From: Flavobacterium hibernum
Lineage (GTDB): Bacteria > Bacteroidota > Bacteroidia > Flavobacteriales > Flavobacteriaceae
Assembly (NCBI RefSeq): GCF_000832125.1
Contig: NZ_JPRK01000011.1
Location: 400,587-464,586 of the forward strand
Direction of reading: 5' to 3'
Length of the DNA: 64,000 bases
Shown here in pieces: positions 53,248 through 62,380 of the stretch. The notes under the pieces were generated by a model. That model did no database searches and had not been told where the DNA came from. It worked only from the letters and a program-made list of their open reading frames with translations. The first letter of the stretch is position 1. The number at the start of each line of letters is the position of its first letter. The translations under genes were made by a program, and so were the position numbers.

Positions 53248-54054
53248 TTAGACTTCTAGATAATTACCTTCTGTAAATGCCGCAATAATTAGATCGACAT
53301 TTGACTTGTAGGTTTTAGAGAAAGGTATTTTTTTGGGAGAGTTTTTTATGTAACAAACTGAGCTTCCGTTATGAATTCTCGAAATATAATTTTTATTGAT
53401 GATATAACTATTATGAATTCGAATAAACGGATGAGTCAAAATACTCTCAAAATGCTTTAATGTTTTAAAAGCTGTTATCATATCGCCAGAATTTAAATAA
53501 ATATCTGTCGAATTATTATCGGCTTGGAAATAACAAATATCTGCCGAATTTATGTATCGATAATCTCCATATGATTTTATACATATTATGAGCGGACTTT
53601 CGATATTTTTTGGTGCTTGCACAGCAGGAAGCGCGCATGGCGCTTCTTTATGCACCTCAACTGAATCTGTTTCATGTAAAACTTTTTCCAGTTTTAGTAC
53701 TGTCTTCAACAAATCTATTGATTGGACAGGTTTTAATATATAATCGAAAACATTATATTGAATTGCCTCGAAGGCTAGTTCTTTATAAGTTGTTGTTATT
53801 ATTATTTTGGGCAAAAAGGATAAGAACCTATAAAGTTCATTTATAAATAAAAGCGATAGATTACTAGATATTTCATTCGGATCAATTTCTAAAAAAACAA
53901 CGCACGGTTTATGTTCCAAAACTAAATGCAATCCTTGTTGGTAATTCGTAGCCGATCCCAGAAAAGTTAATTCTGAAAAACCTTCTGCAATTGTTCTGGT
54001 TTTCAAAATACTCTCAGCATCATCATCAATAATAATATACGAATACTTTTTCAA
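53248..54054 (-). CDS. LytTR-family response regulator with Glu at the phospho-acceptor site
   Basis: A 268-residue regulator. The receiver domain (about 1-125) has the acidic triad IIIDDDAES and the conserved Thr and Lys (IITTTY, YILKPVQ). At the phosphorylation position the sequence is VVFLEIDP, with Glu56 in place of the normal Asp (usual form FLDIxMP). A linker rich in Pro and Ala follows, then a LytTR DNA-binding domain (about 160-262) with SYGDYRYINSADICYFQADNNSTDIY and FIRIHNSYIINKNYI. Glu often imitates the phosphorylated state, so this protein may be always active or controlled by other means. No sensor kinase of the LytS type is adjacent. It is 176 bases upstream of the repeat-peptide gene, on the same strand. 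Confidence 0.9.
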   Translation of the reverse strand: MKKYSYIIIDDDAESILKTRTIAEGFSELTFLGSATNYQQGLHLVLEHKPCVVFLEIDPNEISSNLSLLFINELYRFLSFLPKIIITTTYKELAFEAIQYNVFDYILKPVQSIDLLKTVLKLEKVLHETDSVEVHKEAPCALPAVQAPKNIESPLIICIKSYGDYRYINSADICYFQADNNSTDIYLNSGDMITAFKTLKHFESILTHPFIRIHNSYIINKNYISRIHNGSSVCYIKNSPKKIPFSKTYKSNVDLIIAAFTEGNYLEV

Positions 54055-54263
54055 TTTTAGTTTCTATTGCTTTTTCATGAATCCCCGACAACTATCTCTC
54101 TAGCTTCATCAATACTTTTGAAAAATTTTTTTTTGACATTTTATTCGCAATTAAAAATACGAATTTCAACTATTCTACTATTTCATTGTTAATACATTGC
54201 ATTCAAATGTTAACACATAAAGATGAAATGCAAAAAAGTCCGATGAAATACATTAATTTAAAA

Positions 54264-54303
54264 TTAAAAAAATCCCAAACTCCGTTAAGGAATTTGGGAT
54301 TTA
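54264..54303. terminator. Terminator after glyS
   Basis: AAATCCCAAA (54270-54279) pairs with TTTGGGATTT (54293-54302), with an inner TCC/GGA pair and an A-run on the left that gives a T-run for the minus-strand glyS transcript. Confidence 0.8.
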
Positions 54304-54323
54304 TAGGGTCATAATGGAGAAAA

Positions 54324-55862
54324 CTACATTTTCATCAACCAATTTTTCATTGAAACTTCGTTTTCAATAATATCTTTTAATTCAGAAATTTTAACTCTGT
54401 CTTGCTTCATTGTATCTCTATGACGAATTGTTACTGTTTGATCTTCGATTGTCTGATGATCTACAGTAATACAAAACGGAGTTCCAAGTGCATCTTGTCT
54501 TCTGTAACGACGACCTACTGCATCTTTTTCATCATAAGCCACACTGAAATCCCATTTTAAATCTTCGATGATTTTTCTAGCGATATCAGGTAAACCGTCT
54601 TTTTTAACCAACGGTAAAATAGCTGCTTTTGTTGGCGCTAAAACCGAAGGTAATTTAAGAACTGTTCTTGTAGAACCATCTTCAAGAGTTTCTTCTTGTA
54701 ATGATGTTGCAAAAACAGCCAGGAACATACGATCTAAACCAACTGAAGTTTCTACTACATATGGTACATAGTTTTCATTTAATTCAGGATCAAAATACTG
54801 TAATTTTCTACCTGAATATTGTTCGTGTGCTTTTAAGTCGAAATCTGTTCTTGAGTGAATACCCTCTAATTCTTTGAAACCAAATGGGAAGTTAAACTCA
54901 ATATCTGCTGCGGCATTTGCATAATGCGCTAATTTTTCGTGATCGTGAAAACGGTAATTCTCTTTTCCTAATCCTAAAGATAAGTGCCAGTTTAAACGTG
55001 TTTCTTTCCAATGGTGGTACCATTTCATTTCTTCACCCGGACGAACGAAAAATTGCATTTCCATTTGTTCAAATTCACGCATACGGAAAATAAACTGTCT
55101 TGCAACAATTTCATTTCTAAATGCTTTACCTGTTTGAGCAATTCCAAATGGAACTTTCATACGACCAGATTTCTGAACGTTTAGGAAATTCACAAAAATA
55201 CCTTGAGCTGTTTCCGGACGTAAATATAAATCCATTGCCGAATCTGCAGAAGCACCAAGTTTAGTACCGAACATTAAGTTGAATTGCTTTACATCTGTCC
55301 AGTTTCTAGAACCAGTTTCAGGATCAGCAATTTCTAATTCTTCTATTAAAGCTTTTACATCCTGAAGATCTTCGCTCATTCCTTTTGCAAGTCTTGATAA
55401 AATTTCTTTGTATTTTGAAAGATATTCTATAACACGAGCATTTGTTGTAACAAATTCTTCTTCATTGAATGCATCGCCAAAACGAGCTCTTGCTTTTTCA
55501 ATTTCTTTTTGAGCTTTTTGATTTAACTTTTCAGCATAATCTTCGACTAAAACGTCAGCTCTATATCTCTTTTTCGAATCTTTATTATCAATTAATGGAT
55601 CATTGAAAGCATCAACGTGGCCTGAAGCTTTCCAAGTTGTTGGATGCATTAATATTGCAGCATCAAGGCCTACAATATTCTCATTCATCTGAACCATTGA
55701 TTTCCACCAATATTCACGGATATTCTTTTTTAACTCGACACCATTTTGTGCATAATCATACACTGCACTCAATCCATCGTATACTTCGCTTGACGGAAAA
55801 ATAAATCCGTACTCTTTTGCGTGCGAAACCACATTCTTAAATATATCTTCTTGTTTTGCCAT
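54324..55862 (-). CDS. glyS: Glycine--tRNA ligase (dimeric class II type)
   Basis: A 512-residue class II glycyl-tRNA synthetase of the alpha2 type, which charges tRNA-Gly. It starts MAKQEDIFKNVVSHAKEYGFIFPSSEVYDGL, typical of this branch. Motif 1-like LMFGTKLGASADSAMDLYLRPETAQGIFVNF, motif 2 around IAQTGKAFRNEIVARQFIFRMREFEQMEMQFF and motif 3 (VVETSVGLDRMFLAVF) are present, as is the C-terminal anticodon-binding domain (PTKAAILPLVKKDGLPDIARKI). Length is normal for the family in Bacteroidota. It is divergent from the ComF-like gene. Confidence 0.96.
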   Translation of the reverse strand: MAKQEDIFKNVVSHAKEYGFIFPSSEVYDGLSAVYDYAQNGVELKKNIREYWWKSMVQMNENIVGLDAAILMHPTTWKASGHVDAFNDPLIDNKDSKKRYRADVLVEDYAEKLNQKAQKEIEKARARFGDAFNEEEFVTTNARVIEYLSKYKEILSRLAKGMSEDLQDVKALIEELEIADPETGSRNWTDVKQFNLMFGTKLGASADSAMDLYLRPETAQGIFVNFLNVQKSGRMKVPFGIAQTGKAFRNEIVARQFIFRMREFEQMEMQFFVRPGEEMKWYHHWKETRLNWHLSLGLGKENYRFHDHEKLAHYANAAADIEFNFPFGFKELEGIHSRTDFDLKAHEQYSGRKLQYFDPELNENYVPYVVETSVGLDRMFLAVFATSLQEETLEDGSTRTVLKLPSVLAPTKAAILPLVKKDGLPDIARKIIEDLKWDFSVAYDEKDAVGRRYRRQDALGTPFCITVDHQTIEDQTVTIRHRDTMKQDRVKISELKDIIENEVSMKNWLMKM

Positions 55863-55932
55863 AGTGATGCAAAAATATAAAAAGTACGTTTAAAAAAAAG
55901 AAAAAAAACAAAGATTGAAGAATCGATTTGAT

Positions 55933-55940
55933 TATTTTTG
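55933..55940 (+). promoter_or_regulatory. -7 promoter element that fixes the ComF-like start
   Basis: TATTTTTG matches TAnnTTTG. It lies inside the 5' end of the longest possible ORF (TTG at 55928), so translation most likely begins downstream, at the GTG at 55961. A TTG at 55915-55917 is 15 bases upstream of it, shorter than usual. Confidence 0.45.
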
Positions 55941-55960
55941 TAACTAAATTCTTTCTATTT

Positions 55961-56644
55961 GTGTTTAATTTTATAATCAATCTCTTTTTTCCTAAGATTT
56001 GCAGTGGATGCCGCGCTATTCTAATTACAAATGAAACTGTTTTATGCACTACTTGTCGCCATGAAATGCCTCTTACTCAATATCATTTAGACCCAAAAAA
56101 TCAAGCGGTCAAGAAATTTTATGGCAAAATTGACATCGAATATGCATCGGCTTTATTGTATTTTAATAAAAAAGGAATCGTTCAGGAACTAATTCATAAT
56201 CTAAAATACAAAGGTCATGAAGAAATTGGTACTGTTTTGGGAAATTGGTATGTTGAAGATTTAAAAGGCTTAAAATTAGAAAACGCTTTCGATATTGTAA
56301 TTCCTGTTCCGCTCCACCCTAGAAAACTTAAGGAACGAGGATACAATCAAGTTACCATTTTTGGAAAAACTCTGGCAAATGGTTTAAATCTAAAATATGA
56401 TGATACTATTTTATTCCGAAAGAAATATTCTAAAACTCAATCAAAAAAGAATTTACTGGGAAGATCTGAAAACATCGAAAGCATATTTGATATCCATTCA
56501 ACAAAAGAAAATCAAAACAAACATTTCTTACTTATAGACGATGTTCTCACTACTGGAGCGACTCTTGAAGCTTGTTCCCGCGCTTTACGAAAGATTCCGG
56601 GCGCAAAAATTAGTATTGTTTGTATGGCAATTGCGAACTCTTAA
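55961..56644 (+). CDS. ComF-family phosphoribosyltransferase-like protein
   Basis: A 227-residue cytoplasmic protein related to ComF, which is needed for DNA uptake in transformation in several bacteria. It has an N-terminal zinc-ribbon-like part (ICSGC...CTTCRHEM) and a PRTase domain with the PRPP motif FLLIDDVLTTGATLEACSRAL near the C terminus and IPVPLHPRKLKERGYNQ in the middle. No in-frame ATG occurs early and an in-frame stop lies upstream, so the start is either TTG 55928 or GTG 55961. I chose GTG because a promoter -7 element overlaps the TTG. Confidence 0.85.
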   Translation: MFNFIINLFFPKICSGCRAILITNETVLCTTCRHEMPLTQYHLDPKNQAVKKFYGKIDIEYASALLYFNKKGIVQELIHNLKYKGHEEIGTVLGNWYVEDLKGLKLENAFDIVIPVPLHPRKLKERGYNQVTIFGKTLANGLNLKYDDTILFRKKYSKTQSKKNLLGRSENIESIFDIHSTKENQNKHFLLIDDVLTTGATLEACSRALRKIPGAKISIVCMAIANS

Positions 56645-56663
56645 AGCTTGGATTACAACCGTT

Positions 56664-59354
56664 TTAATTCACAATTATTTTCTTAACAGTTCTTCTGTCA
56701 CCGTCAATAACGGTAACTAGATAAATTCCCGAAGACACATTTGACAATTGAATATTTTGATTAAAATAATCCGTACTATCAAATGAGTTTGAATATACTT
56801 TTTTACCTAAAGCATCGTGTACATAAATCTGAACTCTATTTATTGAATCACTTTTAAATTGAATTGTAAAATTTCCTTTGTTTGGATTTGGATATAATAT
56901 AAAAGCAACATTTTCAACATCAGGGTTTCCTAATGTATACGTTTGATTGCAAACATTTAACGATGCCGAATTTATTGTTCCAAATTTTCCTGTAACGGCG
57001 TCACGAACTCTAAAAGTCCAAGTTCCCTGCGGATTTTGACCATTAAAAGCACTTAATAAGTTAACTGGAATCACAATTTGACTGGTTGTTTTTGAACAAT
57101 CTAAATTGACTCCCGAATCATCGTACTGAAGTATTAAGGTAGATTGAATATCTCCGCAACTTTTACTATACAAGTTTACAATTGTTCCTTGTGGATTTAC
57201 GATTTGAATTTCAACATCAGAAAGTCTTTCATGGGTAAAATTCACCATAACATTTACATCTGAGACTATTCCTGTAGAAGCCGGCACATTGACTGTTTTT
57301 GTGGTAAAAGCTGACCCAAAAGGAATTGAAAATGCGTTTCCAAAACTATACGAATCGCAAGTTGTGGTCGATGTATAACCTATAGCAAAGGTTTTACTAT
57401 TTATTGCATAATAAATATTTTCGGTTGGCTCAATCAAAAGCCTACAATTTATTGAAGCTTCGACGCTTGTTGGAACCTGAATTGCTTCTGACCCATCGTT
57501 TGCTGTACTTGAAGCTAAGGTTATTGGAAACGTCAAACCTCCATCGATAGATAATTTGATATTTACATTTGAAGAACCTTGCAAAGTGTTAGTATTATTA
57601 ACATTCCAAGTTACAGTTTGACTTGAGCCTTTTGGCCAACTTATATTATCTGTATTTTGAGAAGTAACAGTAAATGGCCCAGCAGTAGCAACCACATTTA
57701 CAATCATTGCATCAGAGTTAGTTTGTGCTGCTCCTTGCGCCGCATTATCCCTTCCTGTTAATGTAAAATGCAATGTTCTTGCAATAGAGGAAACAGATTC
57801 CCAAGTTGTGGTTAACTTATTCTGAAGTACTGTACTCAAACTTGGCATATATCGAATTAGTGAACTACTTGGAAGCACTGACCTAAACAAAGGCCCGTCT
57901 GGTTTTGTTGGATATGCAATACTGGTTGAAAAAGAAGTTGTTATTGCACTATCATATTCTTCCCAATTATAAGTGACAGTGTCTCCATCTGGATCTGAGC
58001 CAGTTCCTTTTAAAACAAATGCAGTGCTTATTGGTATTGTATAATCTATTCCGGCATCAATCGTTGGAGGATTATTAGTTATTGGTGTATTAACGGAACA
58101 AGTTTTTGCCGAAAGATTATTTTGAATTTGAAGAATACTAGCATAAGCAAAGTAATCATCAGAAAAATTCTGAACATCATAATCCTTTGTAATACCGGCA
58201 TAACCCATAATAGTAGAACCACTTCCTGGCTCTACATTTACATTGGTTCGTTCTTGTGAGTTATATGAAAACGTATGAGCAGCTCCAAATTGATGTCCCA
58301 TTTCATGAGCTACATAATCAATATCAAAACTATCTCCTTGCGGTCTTCCGTCTGAAGGTGATGTATAAGCACTTCCTTTTCCTATAGCATTCGTTGCAGT
58401 TGGGCTATCACAAACACAACCAATACATCCTGCGTTACCGCCGCCGCCGGAACCTCCAAATAAATGTCCAATATCATAATTAGCTTCTCCAATTTCACTT
58501 GTAAGTGTACTTTGAACTTCTTTACTCCAAAAATCATTACCGTCAGTCTTATCAACTGATGTTCCAATACTGGCAATCGAATAGGGATCTGTTCCAGGAT
58601 CAGTGTATATTACATTATCATTATTAGCAATTAAAACTACTCTTAAAGCCAGATCTTTATTAAAAACGCCATTTACTCTTGACAAAGTAGCATTCATTCC
58701 TCCCAATGCGCCAAGTTTTGTTCCGCCAAAAAAAGCGGCATATTCTCCTGTGCATGAAAGTGCTAAACGAAATGTTTTAAATACTTTATTATTTGCCGCT
58801 GGTTTTGCCGTTTTACTTGTTGATGTATTTTTATCTAAAACATCTTTAACTCCACAAACCATTCGCGAAGTAGATTCTAAATTATTCCTGGAGGTAAACA
58901 AAACATAACCAGACTTATCGTTAGGATTCTGTTCAATATATTCCGATGGCTTATTGGCACGAAACACCATTGTTTGCATTCCGATTGGTGCAACGCTAAA
59001 ATAAATTCTAGCCGATTTATCATCTAAACCACTTCCTTCATAGGCTCTAATTTCCGGATATTTTGCTTGTAGTTCCGGTTCAAAATTTGAAGATTCCCAA
59101 ACAGTGAATTTTTCTAAAATACCTTTTGAATTTGGGATTGTAATTTCTGATGTAATAGTTGACTTACTTGTTGTGGCGGAAAGTTTTGCCTTTAAAAAAT
59201 CAATATTTAGTTTATAATAAAGTGTTTCAGAATCTGATGAATTTACTTTTTTACTGACTGAAGTTGGACTTACTTTTTGCCACAAGTCGTCACTTTGAGC
59301 GTGAATAGCCGCACAACAAAAAAATAAAAATAAAAAAAGTAATTTTTCTTTCAT
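56664..59354 (-). CDS. Secreted reprolysin-like (M12B) zinc metalloprotease with P domain and T9SS sorting domain
   Basis: An 896-residue extracellular protease. The order is signal peptide (about 1-19), propeptide, M12B-like catalytic domain with the zinc motif HEMGHQFGAAH at 350-360, a region of Ig/FN3-like beta domains (about 430-665), a proprotein convertase P-type domain (about 680-810; VNVPASTGIVSDVNVMVNFTHERLSDVEIQIVNPQGT), and a type A T9SS C-terminal sorting domain (about 815-896; FILYPNPNKGNFTIQF, VKKIIVN). P domains often aid secretion or binding. The target protein is unknown. Its stop lies 19 bases from that of the converging ComF-like gene. Confidence 0.92.
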   Translation of the reverse strand: MKEKLLFLFLFFCCAAIHAQSDDLWQKVSPTSVSKKVNSSDSETLYYKLNIDFLKAKLSATTSKSTITSEITIPNSKGILEKFTVWESSNFEPELQAKYPEIRAYEGSGLDDKSARIYFSVAPIGMQTMVFRANKPSEYIEQNPNDKSGYVLFTSRNNLESTSRMVCGVKDVLDKNTSTSKTAKPAANNKVFKTFRLALSCTGEYAAFFGGTKLGALGGMNATLSRVNGVFNKDLALRVVLIANNDNVIYTDPGTDPYSIASIGTSVDKTDGNDFWSKEVQSTLTSEIGEANYDIGHLFGGSGGGGNAGCIGCVCDSPTATNAIGKGSAYTSPSDGRPQGDSFDIDYVAHEMGHQFGAAHTFSYNSQERTNVNVEPGSGSTIMGYAGITKDYDVQNFSDDYFAYASILQIQNNLSAKTCSVNTPITNNPPTIDAGIDYTIPISTAFVLKGTGSDPDGDTVTYNWEEYDSAITTSFSTSIAYPTKPDGPLFRSVLPSSSLIRYMPSLSTVLQNKLTTTWESVSSIARTLHFTLTGRDNAAQGAAQTNSDAMIVNVVATAGPFTVTSQNTDNISWPKGSSQTVTWNVNNTNTLQGSSNVNIKLSIDGGLTFPITLASSTANDGSEAIQVPTSVEASINCRLLIEPTENIYYAINSKTFAIGYTSTTTCDSYSFGNAFSIPFGSAFTTKTVNVPASTGIVSDVNVMVNFTHERLSDVEIQIVNPQGTIVNLYSKSCGDIQSTLILQYDDSGVNLDCSKTTSQIVIPVNLLSAFNGQNPQGTWTFRVRDAVTGKFGTINSASLNVCNQTYTLGNPDVENVAFILYPNPNKGNFTIQFKSDSINRVQIYVHDALGKKVYSNSFDSTDYFNQNIQLSNVSSGIYLVTVIDGDRRTVKKIIVN

Positions 59355-59523
59355 ACTCTAGTCAACAATTGATTTATCAAAATTAAGCGAATTAAATGAA
59401 ATTCTTACATAAACAAGACAATTATTACTTTTTGATCGACGAGTTAACTTGTTTTAACAAAAAGAAACCAGTTGCAGTCAAAAAATCAATAAAGCTTAGC
59501 ATTAAATTTAAAATAGAATAGTA

Positions 59524-59531
59524 TAAATTTG
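59524..59531 (+). promoter_or_regulatory. -7 promoter element that fixes the ribF start
   Basis: TAAATTTG matches TAnnTTTG and overlaps the first possible start codon (TTG at 59529). Transcription would begin about 6 bases after it, so translation should start at the later TTG at 59553, giving a very short leader. No clear -33 TTG is seen. Confidence 0.45.
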
Positions 59532-59552
59532 CACCATCTTAAATTATTTGTT

Positions 59553-60482
59553 TTGAAGCTCTTTCATTCTATAAACGATTTTCAGTCAACCAAGAAAACA
59601 ATTTTAACTCTTGGCACCTTTGACGGCGTACATATTGGACATAAAAAAATTCTGGAACGAATTACTCAAAACACAGAAAACGGAAAATACGAAAGTTTAG
59701 TACTCACATTTTTTCCGCATCCAAGAATGGTATTGCAAGAAAAATCAGAAATAAAACTTTTGAATACCATTGCTGAAAAAACGAAACTTCTGGAAGCAAC
59801 CGGAATAGAAAATCTTGTTATCCATCCGTTTAACGAAAGTTTCTCCAGATTAACTGCCGAAGAATTTGTACATTCTATTTTAGTAGAACAATTTCATATT
59901 CAAAAAATTATTATTGGACATGATCATCGTTTCGGAAGAAACAGAACGGCCAATATTGACGATTTAATTGCTTTTGGAGCTGAATATGGTTTTGAAGTTG
60001 AACAAATTTCGGCTCAGGAAATTCAAGATGTTTCTGTGAGTTCAACAAAAATCAGAAAAGCGCTGAACGAAGGAAATATGGATTTAGCCAATGAATATTT
60101 GGGCTACGATTATTTTTTGTCTGGTGAAGTTGTTAAAGGAAAACAATTAGGACGAACTATTGGTTTTCCAACTGCAAATATCCAAATCGAAGAAGACTAT
60201 AAATTAATTCCAAGAAATGGTGCCTATGTGGTTAAAGCAATTATCGACCAAAAAGAAGTTTTTGGGATGATGAATATTGGTTTTAATCCAACGGTAAACG
60301 GTCAAAAACAAACTATCGAAGTAAATCTTTTTGACTTTGATGCTGATATTTATGGTCAAAAAATCGAGATTATATTATTACAATATCTTCGCGAAGAACA
60401 AAAATTTGGTTCATTAGACTTACTTATTGCTCAATTAAATCAAGATAAAAAAGAGGCTTTAACTTTTATTGAACAGCTTTAA
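59553..60482 (+). CDS. ribF: Bifunctional riboflavin kinase / FAD synthetase
   Basis: RibF makes FMN and then FAD. The protein has about 309 residues from the TTG at 59553. The N-terminal adenylyltransferase domain has the nucleotide-binding LGTFDGVHIGHKKIL and IIGHDHRFGRNR; its linker carries VSSTKIRKAL; the C-terminal kinase domain has GKQLGRTIGFPTANI and GMMNIGFNPTV. Length is normal. An earlier TTG at 59529 is in frame but overlaps the promoter. No ATG lies early in the frame, so a non-ATG start is likely. Confidence 0.95.
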   Translation: MKLFHSINDFQSTKKTILTLGTFDGVHIGHKKILERITQNTENGKYESLVLTFFPHPRMVLQEKSEIKLLNTIAEKTKLLEATGIENLVIHPFNESFSRLTAEEFVHSILVEQFHIQKIIIGHDHRFGRNRTANIDDLIAFGAEYGFEVEQISAQEIQDVSVSSTKIRKALNEGNMDLANEYLGYDYFLSGEVVKGKQLGRTIGFPTANIQIEEDYKLIPRNGAYVVKAIIDQKEVFGMMNIGFNPTVNGQKQTIEVNLFDFDADIYGQKIEIILLQYLREEQKFGSLDLLIAQLNQDKKEALTFIEQL

Positions 60483-60601
60483 AATAAAACCTTAAAATAC
60501 TTTTTGCCTTTTTTAAATCATCGTAGTTATTTTTTTAGTAAATTTGATATACAACACTGTTTATCAAATATTTACTATTAACTTCTTTAAAAATAACCAC
60601 T

Positions 60602-61039
60602 ATGAAACTACCTAAAGAAATAACCAATGGTTTTTTGATATTCCTTGGTATTGGCATTTATTTTTTATTGATGAACGTTTTAGGTTTAGCCCATTTATTT
60701 TATTTACGTGTCCTGAATGTGTTCTTTATATTTTATGGCGTAAACAGAACTATGCGAATGAACCTTCGTGAAGGTGAAACCAATTTTGTGTCAAATGCTG
60801 TTTCTGCAATGGCAACTTCTGTAGTTGGCGTGGCGTTAAGTGTTTTTGGATTATTGGTTTATAGTTATGCGAGAGGAGGAGACGCTTATGTACGAACACT
60901 ATCAGAAACATTCATGTTTGGAGGAAATCCATCCGTACCCACTTATTGCATCTGTTTATTGTTTGAAGGAATTGCCTCTTCGGTAATTGTAACTTTGTTG
61001 ATGATGTTATATTGGGGTAATAAATATGTAGCCGATTAA
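60602..61039 (+). CDS. Small inner-membrane protein of unknown function
   Basis: A 145-residue protein with four predicted hydrophobic segments (about 9-28, 30-48, 65-88 and 115-138) and few charged residues between them. The central loop has NRTMRMNLREGETNF. There is no signal peptidase site and I do not recognise a family. It is flanked by its own terminator and lies between ribF and bioB without obvious functional link. Confidence 0.75.
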   Translation: MKLPKEITNGFLIFLGIGIYFLLMNVLGLAHLFYLRVLNVFFIFYGVNRTMRMNLREGETNFVSNAVSAMATSVVGVALSVFGLLVYSYARGGDAYVRTLSETFMFGGNPSVPTYCICLLFEGIASSVIVTLLMMLYWGNKYVAD

Positions 61040-61066
61040 TTTTTCAAAATAAATCAAACTTTTTAG

Positions 61067-61114
61067 CACTCTAAAATCATAAAAAAATACAATTTTATGA
61101 TTTTAGAGTGTTTC
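61067..61114. terminator. 18-base perfect hairpin terminator after the small membrane protein gene
   Basis: Arms 61067-61084 and 61093-61110 are exact complements (CACTCTAAAATCATAAAA and its complement), followed by T residues. The loop is 8 bases. Confidence 0.85.
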
Positions 61115-61158
61115 TTTTTTGAAAATAACCGCCAAATATTCATTTACAGGATTCAGCA

Positions 61159-61189
61159 TTGGTTGATTAGAACAATTTAACTACTTTTG
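61159..61189 (+). promoter_or_regulatory. Promoter of bioB
   Basis: TTG at 61159-61161, a 20-base spacer and TACTTTTG at 61182-61189 match the Bacteroidota consensus. The element ends 22 bases before the bioB ATG at 61212. Confidence 0.6.
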
Positions 61190-61211
61190 AAGCTTCAAAA
61201 ACAATGTATCG

Positions 61212-62300
61212 ATGAGCATTACAAAACACAATTGGACAAAAGACGAGATAATCGCCATATATAATAAACCTATGATGGACTTGTTGTATGAAGCAGCAAC
61301 TATTCATAGAGAAAAACATGATCCGAACGTAGTTCAGGTATCAACTTTACTTTCTATCAAAACTGGAGGTTGTCCAGAGGATTGCGGTTATTGCCCGCAA
61401 GCTGCACGTTACAACACTGGTGTAGAAGGAAATGATTTAATGAGTGTAAGTCAGGTAAAGGCCCAAGCTTTACGTGCAAAATCTAGCGGATCATCTCGCG
61501 TATGTATGGGTGCTGCCTGGAGAAATGTTAAAGATGGTGAAGAATTTGACCAAGTTTTAGAAATGGTTCGTACCATTAATAAACTTGACATGGAGGTTTG
61601 TTGTACTTTGGGTATGATTACCGAAAATCAAGCTCAACGTTTGGCAGAAGCAGGTTTATATGCTTACAATCACAATTTAGATACTTCTGAAGAATATTAT
61701 AAAGACGTAATTTCTACACGTGGTTTTGAAGACCGTTTACAAACAATCGAAAATGTTCGTAAAACGAATGTTACGGTTTGTAGTGGAGGAATTATTGGAA
61801 TGGGAGAAAGTATCGAAGACAGAGCTGGAATGCTTGTTGCGCTTTCGACTTTAAATCCTCAACCGGAATCTGTGCCAATTAATGCTTTGGTTGCTGTTGA
61901 AGGAACTCCAATGGAAGAAGAAAAACCAGTTGAAATCTGGGAAATGATTCGAATGGTAGCAACTACAAGAATTATAATGCCAGAAACACAAGTTCGTTTA
62001 TCTGCAGGAAGAACTAGTATGAGCCGCGAAGGACAAGCTATGTGCTTTTTTGCTGGTGCAAATTCTATTTTTGCAGGAGATAAATTACTTACTACTCCAA
62101 ATCCGGATGTACACGAAGACATGAAAATGTTTGAGATGTTAGGATTGATTCCACAAAAACCCTTTACTAAAGTTTCGCAACCACAAACGGTCGAAGCAGC
62201 TGATTCTCAATTTGCTGCATTAGGAGAAAAACCTAAATGGTCAAGACCGGGACACACTATCGAAAAAAATCTGGAAGCTTCTATTAAATCAAAAAATTAA
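61212..62300 (+). CDS. bioB: Biotin synthase
   Basis: BioB is a radical SAM enzyme that inserts sulfur into dethiobiotin, the last step of biotin synthesis. The protein has 362 residues. The [4Fe-4S] motif is C54-x3-C58-x2-C61 in TGGCPEDCGYCPQAA. The SAM and second cluster regions follow (SRVCMGAAWRNVKDG, MEVCCTLGMI, YNHNLDTSEEYY, CSGGIIGMGE), and the conserved Arg lies in RLSAGRTSM. No other biotin genes are next to it in this window. Confidence 0.97.
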   Translation: MSITKHNWTKDEIIAIYNKPMMDLLYEAATIHREKHDPNVVQVSTLLSIKTGGCPEDCGYCPQAARYNTGVEGNDLMSVSQVKAQALRAKSSGSSRVCMGAAWRNVKDGEEFDQVLEMVRTINKLDMEVCCTLGMITENQAQRLAEAGLYAYNHNLDTSEEYYKDVISTRGFEDRLQTIENVRKTNVTVCSGGIIGMGESIEDRAGMLVALSTLNPQPESVPINALVAVEGTPMEEEKPVEIWEMIRMVATTRIIMPETQVRLSAGRTSMSREGQAMCFFAGANSIFAGDKLLTTPNPDVHEDMKMFEMLGLIPQKPFTKVSQPQTVEAADSQFAALGEKPKWSRPGHTIEKNLEASIKSKN

Positions 62301-62334
62301 TTAATAGAGTTAACAAATCTCAATAAATATTTTT

Positions 62335-62372
62335 AAATTGCTTATGACTCAGAGTTATAAGCAATTTTTTAT
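62335..62372 (+). terminator. Terminator after bioB
   Basis: AAATTGCTTAT (62335-62345) pairs with ATAAGCAATTT (62357-62367), followed by T residues. The next gene starts 9 bases later, so its promoter must overlap this region, or read-through feeds it. Confidence 0.75.
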
Positions 62373-62380
62373 TTAAAGAG

